From assembly GCA_031082285.1 (NCBI GenBank), contig JAVHLK010000005.1, forward strand, positions 3,303 to 67,302: DNA of 64,000 nucleotides, read 5' to 3'. The first letter of the stretch is position 1. Every line of letters begins with the position of its first letter. The stretch comes from Desulfomonilaceae bacterium. GTDB taxonomy: Bacteria; Desulfobacterota; Desulfomonilia; Desulfomonilales; Desulfomonilaceae. Under the pieces are notes generated by a model, which saw nothing but the letters and a program-made list of their open reading frames with translations, was not told where the DNA came from and made no database searches. The position numbers and the translations under genes were made by a program. This document shows, in pieces, positions 45,175-52,825 of this stretch.

Positions 45175-45203
45175 TTGACAGGCGACTGACACAAAGAGAT
45201 AAT
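45175..45203 (+). promoter_or_regulatory. Strong sigma-70 promoter upstream of the micro-gene and speD
   Basis: A perfect TTGACA (45175-45180) and GATAAT (45198-45203) are exactly 17 bases apart. The transcript would start near 45210, 36 bases before the small frame at 45246 and about 430 bases before speD. Confidence 0.78.
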
Positions 45204-45245
45204 TGCCGATTAATTCAGACTGATTTCCTAACCGAGGGCGGAACC

Positions 45246-45422
45246 ATGTGCCGGACGAATCTTCGTGAAAACTCATGCTGCCTCATCGCCGCGGAGAATG
45301 TTCACCGTGCTCTCCGTCCCTCGCGCCCGTCTTTTGCTCCTGCCATTATCAAGTCTTTTTTCGGAGGGATCAACCTGAGCTGCGAAGTCGCCGATTTCCA
45401 GCTCGTACGATTGAAACCCTAG
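45246..45422 (+). CDS. Possible CooT-like small protein (58 aa)
   Basis: ATG 45246 follows GAGGG by 7 bases and lies just downstream of a near-perfect promoter. The product begins Met-Cys (MCRTNLRENSCC) and ends FFGGINLSCEVADFQLVRLK. That resembles the plan of CooT-family proteins, about 60 aa, with a Met-Cys start that binds nickel and a closing LFGE...L...I..IDL..H.I.L pattern. The central part fits less well. A frame on the opposite strand (45273-45476) is also open but has no ribosome site. The assignment is tentative; a frameshifted or decayed copy is possible. Confidence 0.42.
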   Translation: MCRTNLRENSCCLIAAENVHRALRPSRPSFAPAIIKSFFGGINLSCEVADFQLVRLKP

Positions 45423-45638
45423 CATTCCCAGGACGGGGGAGAAGACAATCCTCGCCTTCTCTTTCAACGACGACATGATATCGCGACGCCGACGGGGTTA
45501 TGTGCGTCGGCATACATCGTGGTAACAGAGGCTTTCACTTCGTCTACCGGGCAGGGCCGATGGGTGACGTAGTGGCGGCAAGCTCAAGACATATACCTTC
45601 GCGTGGAGCCAACAGCCCACTCGGTACGGAGGATGACG

Positions 45639-46055
45639 ATGAAGGCGCTTGGTATTCATCTTCTGATCGAGCTTTGGTCCTGTAACAGGAAAAAGATTGA
45701 CACCCTCGATTACTTGGAAAACATCATGGTAAAGGCCGCGGAAGTGGCCGGTGCCACCGTGCTCAAGTCCGCTTTCCAGGATTTCAATCCACAAGGCGTT
45801 TCCGGCGTGGTGGTAATCGCAGAGTCGCACCTTACCATTCACACCTGGCCTGAACACGGCTATGCAGCGGTGGACATTTTCACGTGCGGCACGACGGTGG
45901 ATCCGTGGAAGGCCACCAACTTTCTCCGAAACGAACTGGAGGCAGGCGACATACAGGTGCGGGACTTTCAGAGGGGAGTGTTCCCCGCCGAAGAGTGCCG
46001 CCCACAGAATTACGAGTTGACTCAACATGTTGCGTGTGGGAATTCTCACTGTTAG
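45639..46055 (+). CDS. speD: S-adenosylmethionine decarboxylase proenzyme (SpeD, class 1B)
   Basis: The protein is 138 aa from ATG 45639, with GGAGG 7 bases upstream. It is of the short class 1B type. The self-cleavage site is the Glu-Ser bond in VVIAESHLTIHTWPEHGYAA, where the Ser becomes the pyruvoyl group; Cys in DIFTCG is the proton donor. It supplies aminopropyl groups for spermidine. Its 3' end overlaps moaB by 29 bp. Codons upstream to 45603 are open but the ribosome site favours 45639. Confidence 0.95.
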   Translation: MKALGIHLLIELWSCNRKKIDTLDYLENIMVKAAEVAGATVLKSAFQDFNPQGVSGVVVIAESHLTIHTWPEHGYAAVDIFTCGTTVDPWKATNFLRNELEAGDIQVRDFQRGVFPAEECRPQNYELTQHVACGNSHC

Positions 46056-46512
46056 TGACAGGTCGTCTCAAGGTCTGCGCGACGATGCATCGGGACCGGT
46101 ACTGGCCGATATGCTCCGGGCCGGCGGCATGCAGGTGGCATGCACCGCGGTATGTCCGGACGATCGCAGCGAAATCCGGAAGATATTGAGTTCTTGGGCC
46201 GACGAAGAGAGAGCCGACCTCATATTGACGACCGGGGGGACCGGCCTGTCCCCCCGGGACGTCACCCCTGAGGCCACCTTGGACGTGGTTTCCCGAACCG
46301 TCCCCGGCATGTCCGAGGCCATGCGGCAAGCGAGTCTCCGAAAGACGCCCCATGCGATGATCTCGCGGGCCGTGGCCGGAGTCCGCAACCGTTCCCTGAT
46401 CGTCAACCTTCCGGGCAGTCCCAAAGGAGCCGTGGAAAACCTTGAAGTGATTCTCCCCGCAGTCGAGCACGCAGTTGCCAAACTACAGGGTGACCCGTCG
46501 GACTGCGCTTGA
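46027..46512 (+). CDS. moaB: Molybdenum cofactor biosynthesis protein of the MoaB/MogA family
   Basis: A 161-aa protein with the MogA fold: LRVGILTVSDRSSQG at the start, LILTTGGTGLSPRDVTPEAT in the middle and IVNLPGSPKGAVENLEVILP near the end. The family adenylylates molybdopterin before molybdate insertion. It overlaps speD by 29 bp, so it is part of that transcript. A moaA gene lies at the right edge of the window, far from here. Confidence 0.93.
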   Translation: MLRVGILTVSDRSSQGLRDDASGPVLADMLRAGGMQVACTAVCPDDRSEIRKILSSWADEERADLILTTGGTGLSPRDVTPEATLDVVSRTVPGMSEAMRQASLRKTPHAMISRAVAGVRNRSLIVNLPGSPKGAVENLEVILPAVEHAVAKLQGDPSDCA

Positions 46513-46573
46513 AGTACAGCTCCATTGGTGATACGGATCCATCGACTGGAAGTACGCGGGAGTCTTCGGGCAC

Positions 46574-47059
46574 ATGAATGGTCGTACACGCAAATTCCCC
46601 GCATCCATCAGCAGCGTTGTCAAGAGCGCCCTCGATCGTAAGGGCTTGACGGCCGCGTTCGCTCGCCATGCCGTCATCCGAGAATGGCCCCGGATCGTTC
46701 CCCGCTCGGTCTCCGCTCACGCCGTCGCCCTCAAAGTCACCGGTTCCGTCTTGCATGTGGAAGTGGACTCCTCCGCATGGATGCATGAGTTGGCCGCGAT
46801 TAAACACATCCTCTTGCAGAAAATCAACGCGCACCTTCCCCCCGGAGCCGCGAAAATTCAGGACGTGCGCTTCTACCAGCGTTCACGGAAGACGAGCGCG
46901 CCTTCCGCCGAGCCGGAACCCGTTCCGCCCGCCCCCACCGACGGCGACCTCCGTACCGCTCGACAAGTTCTCGAACCGATACGGGACGAGGATCTCAAGA
47001 CGGTGCTGGAGCGAATCCTGGAGAAAGATCGCCGGCTCAAGTGGCGCCGCGAACGCTGA
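46574..47059 (+). CDS. DUF721/DciA-like protein
   Basis: A 161-aa protein. Residues 1-95 match DUF721 (KSALDRKGLTAAF, VIREWPRIV, VHVEVDSSAW-like stretch LHVEVDSSAWMHELA, KHILLQKINAHLPPGAAKIQDVRF). Members related to DciA help load the replicative helicase. A Pro-rich linker and a C-terminal charged helix (LKTVLERILEKDRRLKWRRER) follow. It lies 61 bp after moaB on the same strand and is the last gene of the run. Confidence 0.8.
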   Translation: MNGRTRKFPASISSVVKSALDRKGLTAAFARHAVIREWPRIVPRSVSAHAVALKVTGSVLHVEVDSSAWMHELAAIKHILLQKINAHLPPGAAKIQDVRFYQRSRKTSAPSAEPEPVPPAPTDGDLRTARQVLEPIRDEDLKTVLERILEKDRRLKWRRER

Positions 47060-47373
47060 GTGCGGTTGCACGGTCCACTCTGTTCCCGATAAACCTCATA
47101 GCCGTCCCCCAGCACTTCTTTTCCCAAATACGTGAACAGTTCCGTGAAGTGGTTCGACAATCCCAGGTCTCCAGGAACCGTTCCGGCATACCCAAGGACG
47201 CGTTCGTCCGCCGAGCAACCAGCCGGCTCCACACCAATACTATCTCGAACGAGTAACATAAGCCTGACACGTATGCCGAGGTTCGTGACGGACCTCCTCC
47301 GGTTGGGACGCCGACGATTTGTCCTCGTCGCGAGGAAGTGCTCTCCAGCATCTCTCACCAATTGACAGGACGG
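47060..47373. other. Gap between DUF721 gene and arsM
   Basis: A 314-bp stretch where two genes converge. A minus-strand frame (to 47361) continues downstream of arsM with fairly protein-like sequence (AGTVPGDLGLSNHFTELFTY) but no clear start or family, so it may be a decayed gene. No terminator hairpin with a T-run is seen. Confidence 0.35.
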
Positions 47374-48180
47374 TCAACATGCCGGTTTCACGGCTTCAAT
47401 GACCGCAGACACAATGTAGTCCTCTATGTTGCGCCCCGGAGCCCATTCACGTATGAATTCGCGACTTCCGTCTTTGGACCGAATTCGAATATCTTGAAAC
47501 CCCGATTCATGGAGCATTCCTTCCAGGTCGGTTATGGTAGCGGCTCCACTCACGCAACTGGAGTAAAGAGCCAAGTCGCTACGAAGAGATTCGGGTAAGG
47601 GTGCCGTAGCGACCACGTCTGAAACGGCTACGCGTCCTCCCGGCCGCAAGACTCGGAACGCTTCACGGAAAACTCTGCGTTTGTCCGGTGAGAGATTTAT
47701 GACGCAGTTGGACATGATGACGTCCACACTTGAATCGGCTACGGGCAGATTTTCGATTTCACCCAAACGAAACTCGACGTTCGAGTATCCTTCCGTTCCC
47801 GCGAGGTCCCGTGCTTTGCCTACCATCTCCGGCGTCATGTCCACACCGATCACGCGTCCGGTTTCCCCCACCTGTTTGGCTGCCAAGAAACTGTCAAATC
47901 CTGCTCCGCTGCCGAGATCCAAAACAATCTCTCCGGGACGCAGTGCCGCAATGGCATTCGGATTGCCGCATCCAAGCCCCTGGTCGGAGCCTTGTGGAAC
48001 AGATTGCACATCCTCGGCCGAATACCCGATCCGAATTGACGAAATGGTTTGTAATGAAGCCGAAGTTCCGCAACAGCTTCCCGATGGTGCGCAACCGCAT
48101 CCCGTGTTTCCATCTTTTGCAATTTGCCCATATCTCTCCCGCACCGACTCCCGTATCTCCGAATCTTTAAGATCCTTCAT
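47374..48180 (-). CDS. arsM: Arsenite S-adenosylmethionine methyltransferase ArsM
   Basis: The protein is 268 aa from ATG 48180. A Cys-rich N-terminal segment (GNTGCGCAPSGSCCG) precedes the Rossmann-fold methyltransferase: VLDLGSGAGFDSFLAAKQVG, GVDMTPEMVGKARDLA and the ArsM hallmark SNCVINLSPDKRRVF. Cys in the SSCVSGA stretch is a further arsenic ligand. It methylates arsenite in the cytosol. The arsR-like regulator lies 330 bp upstream on the same strand. A longer frame to 48246 lacks a ribosome site; AAGGAT precedes 48180. Confidence 0.92.
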   Translation of the reverse strand: MKDLKDSEIRESVRERYGQIAKDGNTGCGCAPSGSCCGTSASLQTISSIRIGYSAEDVQSVPQGSDQGLGCGNPNAIAALRPGEIVLDLGSGAGFDSFLAAKQVGETGRVIGVDMTPEMVGKARDLAGTEGYSNVEFRLGEIENLPVADSSVDVIMSNCVINLSPDKRRVFREAFRVLRPGGRVAVSDVVATAPLPESLRSDLALYSSCVSGAATITDLEGMLHESGFQDIRIRSKDGSREFIREWAPGRNIEDYIVSAVIEAVKPAC

Positions 48181-48512
48181 TTTCGATATCCTTTCCTTGT
48201 ATCCAGTGTGCGTCACGGTGCAGCCAAGACGCGGAAACCGAGGCAACCGGGAGAGCCCGGCCTACGCCTGTTGACTGCAGCGTTAAACCTCTTCACGACC
48301 AACGTCAACTTTCCGAATCCCGATCCAAATCCGAGGCATCCATACACCGTACGGAATCGAGAACTCGGTTGAACCGAGCCTCTTCCGATTGCGATTGCGA
48401 TTGCGGCTCACTTCGACATCTATCTATTCAGTACCATTGTGTCTTCCGGTCATCGCCCCCGGAAAGGACATTACAGAGTCCAGGCCGTAAGGCTGGGAGG
48501 AGTTCCCCGCAT
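48181..48512. other. Gap between arsR and arsM
   Basis: About 330 bp with no credible gene or RNA. Its length suggests a lost gene in an ars cluster or a separate arsM promoter, but I see no remnant or clear consensus box. Confidence 0.35.
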
Positions 48513-48884
48513 TCATGTCCCTCGTCCTACACAAAGACCTTCGTCATTCGTGAGAGACGCAGGCCTCGCGTTCCCGGACAGCAAGTTCGCCGTGGCGGTC
48601 ACCGTTTCCGGGTCAACCCAACACAACATGTTCTTTCCTCGTCTTTCCATCCGTATGAGGCCGGAACGCCGCAGTTCTCTGAGGTGATGAGAAACGGTTG
48701 AAAGATCTATGCCAAGGCCTTTCCCAAGATCGCTCACACACTGCGCCAGTGCCATATCGGAGGTGCATTTCGTTCCCGGGGGACAGCATGAAGCCAGCCG
48801 CAAGAATATTCTCAAGCGGTTCGGGGCGGCCAGAGCCTTGAAGATTTCGGCGAAACGCTCAATCTCGTCTTGATAGTTGGACAT
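48513..48884 (-). CDS. arsR: ArsR-family metalloid-responsive repressor
   Basis: The protein is 123 aa from ATG 48884. A winged-helix ArsR/SmtB domain: IFKALAAPNRLRIFLRLASC, then the recognition region IDLSTVSHHLRELRRSGLI. Cys pairs (SCCPPGTKC) follow the second helix and could bind As(III) or Sb(III). The frame is open to 49007 but the family starts here. A TTGACA box lies so close that the mRNA may be leaderless. Likely controls arsM and itself. Confidence 0.88.
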   Translation of the reverse strand: MSNYQDEIERFAEIFKALAAPNRLRIFLRLASCCPPGTKCTSDMALAQCVSDLGKGLGIDLSTVSHHLRELRRSGLIRMERRGKNMLCWVDPETVTATANLLSGNARPASLTNDEGLCVGRGT

Positions 48885-48891
48885 GTGTCCA

Positions 48892-48920
48892 TGTATCCCA
48901 TAATAAGGGTCCGTTGTCAA
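48892..48920 (-). promoter_or_regulatory. Promoter for arsR, overlapping its start
   Basis: On the minus strand a perfect TTGACA (48915-48920) and GATACA (48892-48897) are 17 bases apart. The start codon lies only 7 bases past the -10 box. The sequence ATGGGATACATGGACACATG around it has repeated CAT/ATG dyads that could be the ArsR operator. Confidence 0.55.
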
Positions 48921-49016
48921 GGGGTCGCAGCAGTACCTTGACCACAGAAAAACGGCGATCGGAAACCTTCGGAAACGGATGGGCGACCGCGGTGGGCGGA
49001 CCAACACGCAGCAAGC

Positions 49017-49772
49017 CTATTCTTTAGGCTTCTTCCGTTTATCACGGATGTAGATCACCGTGGACTGACCGTCATTTTGAATCCTCTTGTCGAACTCAAA
49101 GAGATTGGTGGCCGCAGCCAGCGCCCCCAGCTTACCATATCCGTAGTTGCGAGGATCAAACTCCGGAGCCTGCTTGATCACATTGCTGCCCACGTTACTC
49201 AAATGGGCCCAACCGCTCTCATCGGAAGCCGCATCCAGAGCACTTCGGAGAAGACTGACCAGTTTCGTGTCTCCTCTCAGTTCCTTTCCGGTTTTCGGTT
49301 TGGAGGCCGGTTCCGCGTCCACCTGGAACCGAAGGACTTCAGTGAAGATAAACTTGTCGCACGCAGACACGAATGGCTTTGGAGTCTTTTTCTCGCCGAA
49401 TCCATACACGAGCAGCCCCCCTTCCCTGATTCGGGACGCCAAGCGAGTGAAATCGCTGTCGCTGGAGACAAGACAGAATCCGTCGAAACGGCCGGTGTAG
49501 AGAAGATCCATGGCATCGATTATCATTGCGCTATCCGTCGCATTCTTACCCACGGTATAGCGGAACTGCTGAATCGGCTGAATCGAATGCTCCAACAGGA
49601 CCGACTTCCATCCGCTCAGGCTGGGTGTGGTCCAGTCACCATAGATGCGTTTCACGCTTGCCACACCGTACTTGGCGACTTCCGCGAGCAGCGCCTCCGT
49701 GATCGAGGGCTGGGCATTGTCTGCGTCAATAAGGACGGCAAGCCTGTCCTGAGACTGTTTCTCATTATTCAT
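49017..49772 (-). CDS. NYN-domain RNase-like protein with C-terminal OST-HTH/LOTUS domain
   Basis: A 251-aa protein. Residues about 8-150 form a PIN-like NYN nuclease domain with the acidic residues VLIDADNAQ, DSAMIIDAMDLLY and CLVSSDSDF. Residues about 170-245 match the OST-HTH/LOTUS domain (LVSLLRSALDAASDESGWAHLSNVG split at its core; NYGYGKLGALAAAT; FEF). This pairing is known from bacterial proteins thought to act on RNA. It lies 145 bp after the radical SAM gene on the same strand and could be read from it or separately. Confidence 0.88.
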   Translation of the reverse strand: MNNEKQSQDRLAVLIDADNAQPSITEALLAEVAKYGVASVKRIYGDWTTPSLSGWKSVLLEHSIQPIQQFRYTVGKNATDSAMIIDAMDLLYTGRFDGFCLVSSDSDFTRLASRIREGGLLVYGFGEKKTPKPFVSACDKFIFTEVLRFQVDAEPASKPKTGKELRGDTKLVSLLRSALDAASDESGWAHLSNVGSNVIKQAPEFDPRNYGYGKLGALAAATNLFEFDKRIQNDGQSTVIYIRDKRKKPKE

Positions 49773-49917
49773 GGTATTCTCCGTGAGTCCTTCTCATGTC
49801 GCCCGTCATTGAGGGCTCTTGCCCGGAGACCGTCACTGGGGCACCTACCGAAAACCGTGTGGGAAAAGGCCCCAATGCCGGACGTAAACCATGGCCGGGT
49901 TGTCGACTCCCGTCGCC

Positions 49918-52113
49918 TCATACCGTCACGATCCCCTGAGAAGCCAATGCGAGGAGAAACGATACGGCGCGATTCAATTCGTCGCCTTCGAACTTCGAGA
50001 GGATCGACTTCAGGTTTTTCCGAGCGTCAAGGTGCTTGAGCACCTGCCGTTCGGTCACGCCTACGGGAATGATCGTGTTCACGGGACTCAGCAGATAGTC
50101 GAGATGCCCAACATGATGGAGAGCATGAGACGGACCGTACGCGTGCCGATTCGGTGTCATTCGATCCAGCGGATATGGCGACCGAAAAAGCTCTACCGGG
50201 ATCAGAGGTCTCGCAATCAACGATTTGAGGTTCCTTGTTCTCGCTTGCCCGTCCATTGTTCTTAATCCGTCGAGCAGCCTTTCATAGGGGCCGGTCTCCT
50301 CTGTCTTGAGCTGCTTAAGTATGCCCGGACCCTGTCGGAAGTACAGAAAGCCGTGGTTGGTGGACAGGGACCCCACATACGGGTATTCGTTGATGACGTA
50401 ACGGTCCTCCAGCCTTTCCAAGCGTGCATAGAGCCTATTTACCGCGCGTGCGGATATCCTTGTTTCCGAAGTCCATATCGGCAGCGGAGCCATCAGGTGG
50501 TTGCCTTCATAGCTGATTGCGGACACGCCGTACTTCTCGGGGTCTTCGTGCATCCGTGAGCCGGGTACCACCATCAGGAGCCCGACTACATAATAGGAGA
50601 TTCGGTCCGGATTGTCTTCGAGAAATTCCACCGTACTCTCGGCTTCGCTTTCAGTCTCCCCCGGGAAGCCGAAGATCCCCATGGCCTGAGTCGCGACCCC
50701 GTTGTCATAGAGATCCTTCATGACCCGCGTGACGATCTCAATGTCCTTGCCCTTGTTCATCGCGTCCAGGGTCCGCCGGCACGCACTCTCCAGTCCGATG
50801 GCGACGCTGTTCAGACCCGCTCGTGCCATGAGCCTGCACAGATCCGCGTCGAACTCTTTTTCCGCGCGCAAGTCCGTGTTCCACACAAAGTGCTTCCCGG
50901 ATGCGATTGCCGCTCTGCTGAACCGCTCGAGGTACCGAGGATCGATCACATCGTTGCTGAAATTGAAGTGATTCGTCCGGTAACGTTCCGCAAGTGCCGA
51001 CATTTCATCCAATGCCTTGTCCACAGGTACAGTCTGGTAACGCCGGATGCGATTGTCGCCGTACCGATTCTGACAAAAGACGCACTTTCCCCAATAGCAT
51101 CCACGGCTTATGCTGTAGGGAAGCACGGTTTCAGGAATGAGGTACGCGTCGAGGTCCAGGTCGCTGAAATCGGGAGGCGGCAACTCCTTGACGTCTGGAT
51201 AGCGGAGTTGGTCGAAGCGATGGACCGTACCGGTTGTGCGGTCGATGTGAATGAGGTTGGGTAAGCCCGTCGGCGCCTGCTCCAGCGCCAGGCGGTCCAT
51301 CAGCCCGGTGAAGGCCTCCTCCCCTTCGCCGCAGACGACCGAATCCGTGCAGGTGAACAGCCATTGCAGCTGAGGCTCCTGCATGAGCAGCACCCACTGC
51401 GACAGATAGGCTCCACCCATAGTGATGTGAACGGTGGGAAACCGTTCCTTGAGTATCTTGGCCAGAACCGGCGCCTGAACCGACTGGGCGGCAAACTCCA
51501 TGGAAATTCCTATGGCCGTGGGCCGGTACTCCGCAATCTGCGGGCAAAGGACTTCCTCATAGTAGCTCACGTACGGATTGAGCGAGGGATCGCAAAAGGC
51601 AAAGACGCCTTCGGGCGAGTTGACTGATTGCGCGGAGGTGAAGTCGGCCGGCCCGATTTCCGCGGGGAAATGCGCGGCCGACAACAACCGGAAGAACGCG
51701 TCCAACACGCGGCAAGACCTTTTGTACTGGCGGTAGTCTCGAAATCTGCGGGCACTTCCGAAAGTCTTGACGGCATCGCCGAGTGCGCGCAGGTTGCGTT
51801 CCATCCACACTGCGCTTGCGAGGAGTGCGTACTGCCGCTGCTCGTCCTGCTCCAGCCGGCCCTTGGCTTCGAGCCGCTCTCTCATGCGTGAGGCACGCTG
51901 CACAAGGGCTTTCAATTGCTCCTCTCGGGCGAGAAAGTGAAAGGCTTCGATGCCGAGGTCGCGGACCCACGTCCTGTGACCGCGCGGCTCGGCAAACGCC
52001 TTTAAATACGGCAGCGCGGGATAAGGCCCGGTAAGGTCCCCCGGAGGGGGCTGCAATAGGATTGCTCTGGACTCCGTCTTTTTCATATTCAATGCATTGA
52101 ACCGTTCGGTCAC
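49918..52113 (-). CDS. B12-binding-domain radical SAM protein coupled to the pup operon
   Basis: A 731-aa protein. Residues about 15-290 form a cobalamin-binding-like domain with a long helical insert (about 75-170). Residues about 350-560 form a radical SAM core with the cluster motif CYWGKCVFC (C-x3-C-x2-C variant of spacing CxxxxCxxC as written) preceded by YSISRG, and with IGLESACRRTLDAMNKGKD. The C-terminal 130 residues include a HALHHVGHLDYLLSP segment and end in a winged-helix-like part. No DxHxxG cobalamin motif is obvious. Its ATG overlaps the stop of the 228-aa gene (ATGA). Substrate unknown; some relatives modify peptides or RiPPs. The Cys spacing should be read from the residues given. 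Confidence 0.85.
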   Translation of the reverse strand: MTERFNALNMKKTESRAILLQPPPGDLTGPYPALPYLKAFAEPRGHRTWVRDLGIEAFHFLAREEQLKALVQRASRMRERLEAKGRLEQDEQRQYALLASAVWMERNLRALGDAVKTFGSARRFRDYRQYKRSCRVLDAFFRLLSAAHFPAEIGPADFTSAQSVNSPEGVFAFCDPSLNPYVSYYEEVLCPQIAEYRPTAIGISMEFAAQSVQAPVLAKILKERFPTVHITMGGAYLSQWVLLMQEPQLQWLFTCTDSVVCGEGEEAFTGLMDRLALEQAPTGLPNLIHIDRTTGTVHRFDQLRYPDVKELPPPDFSDLDLDAYLIPETVLPYSISRGCYWGKCVFCQNRYGDNRIRRYQTVPVDKALDEMSALAERYRTNHFNFSNDVIDPRYLERFSRAAIASGKHFVWNTDLRAEKEFDADLCRLMARAGLNSVAIGLESACRRTLDAMNKGKDIEIVTRVMKDLYDNGVATQAMGIFGFPGETESEAESTVEFLEDNPDRISYYVVGLLMVVPGSRMHEDPEKYGVSAISYEGNHLMAPLPIWTSETRISARAVNRLYARLERLEDRYVINEYPYVGSLSTNHGFLYFRQGPGILKQLKTEETGPYERLLDGLRTMDGQARTRNLKSLIARPLIPVELFRSPYPLDRMTPNRHAYGPSHALHHVGHLDYLLSPVNTIIPVGVTERQVLKHLDARKNLKSILSKFEGDELNRAVSFLLALASQGIVTV

Positions 52114-52796
52114 AGTAGGCGGGACAGTTCGGAATTCTTCAGTGTTTCCAAGTCCAACACTCGGTACGAAGGGTTGTTGAGGCGCTTGTATTCCAGTGAA
52201 TGCGACAATATGGGCAAGGAGTTGTACGTCTGTACGAAATCAGCCACCTCCATGAGAAAAGAATCGAGCGTGTCGGAAGCGAAGGCGAATACCATGCCGT
52301 CCACAACGAGCGAACCCGCCCTGTTAAGATCTCTGAAGCGTGCCAGGGCGGCCAGAAACCGCTCTCCGCTGCCCCTGACCCTCTCCGCCGACTCCAGGCA
52401 AGCCTTCAATAAACACGCGCACGCGGTATCTTCATCATCCTTGAACCGCAGTCGATACGGACGGAGATTCACCCGGAAGACGGTCCCGTCCCGCGATACG
52501 TCTTCCAGGATCGGTCTGTCTGCTTCGGGTCGGGCCTTGAGCAGATCTCTCGCAAGGTTGTTGCCGAACGTCATCGGGTCGTCGACAATGTGTCCGATGC
52601 CGAACTCGCCCTGGTGCAAAAACTTGTAGATGTCCGCGGGCGTGTGGGCGATTGGCACTACCGATCCGTAACCGGTCTTCAGGCCGGTGCGCAACGTGTG
52701 ATGGGGAACCTCGTGCAAGCGGAATTGCCTGATTACGGTCGCCTGAACGCCCTTGCCCTCACGAGAGTCCCCATGACGTGGTCCGTTGATTTCCAT
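52110..52796 (-). CDS. Unrecognised 228-aa protein between pafA and the radical SAM gene
   Basis: A soluble protein, without signal or membrane segments. It starts 29 bp after the pafA stop and overlaps the radical SAM start by 4 bp, so it is translated with it. Notable segments are FRLHEVPHHTLRTGLKTGYG, a Cys pair in DEDTACACLLKAC, and VVDGMVFAFASDTLDSFLME. The C-terminal 60 residues look helical (EVADFVQTYNSLPILSHSLE). No proteasome, Ntn-hydrolase or chaperone motif is seen. I do not recognise a family. Context suggests it works with the radical SAM enzyme, perhaps as a substrate-binding partner. Confidence 0.75.
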   Translation of the reverse strand: MEINGPRHGDSREGKGVQATVIRQFRLHEVPHHTLRTGLKTGYGSVVPIAHTPADIYKFLHQGEFGIGHIVDDPMTFGNNLARDLLKARPEADRPILEDVSRDGTVFRVNLRPYRLRFKDDEDTACACLLKACLESAERVRGSGERFLAALARFRDLNRAGSLVVDGMVFAFASDTLDSFLMEVADFVQTYNSLPILSHSLEYKRLNNPSYRVLDLETLKNSELSRLL

Positions 52797-52825
52797 GGCC
52801 TATTACCGTTCCTTGAAATTCATGG

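Noticed and set aside
46873-47361. Minus-strand frame downstream of arsM
   Set aside because: Some stretches look protein-like, but most of it is antisense to the DUF721 gene and no start or family is evident; noted only as a possible remnant.
52110-52796. Idea that the 228-aa gene might be a divergent 20S proteasome subunit
   Set aside because: No N-terminal Thr after a propeptide, no Asp/Lys active-site pattern and no Ntn-fold signature.
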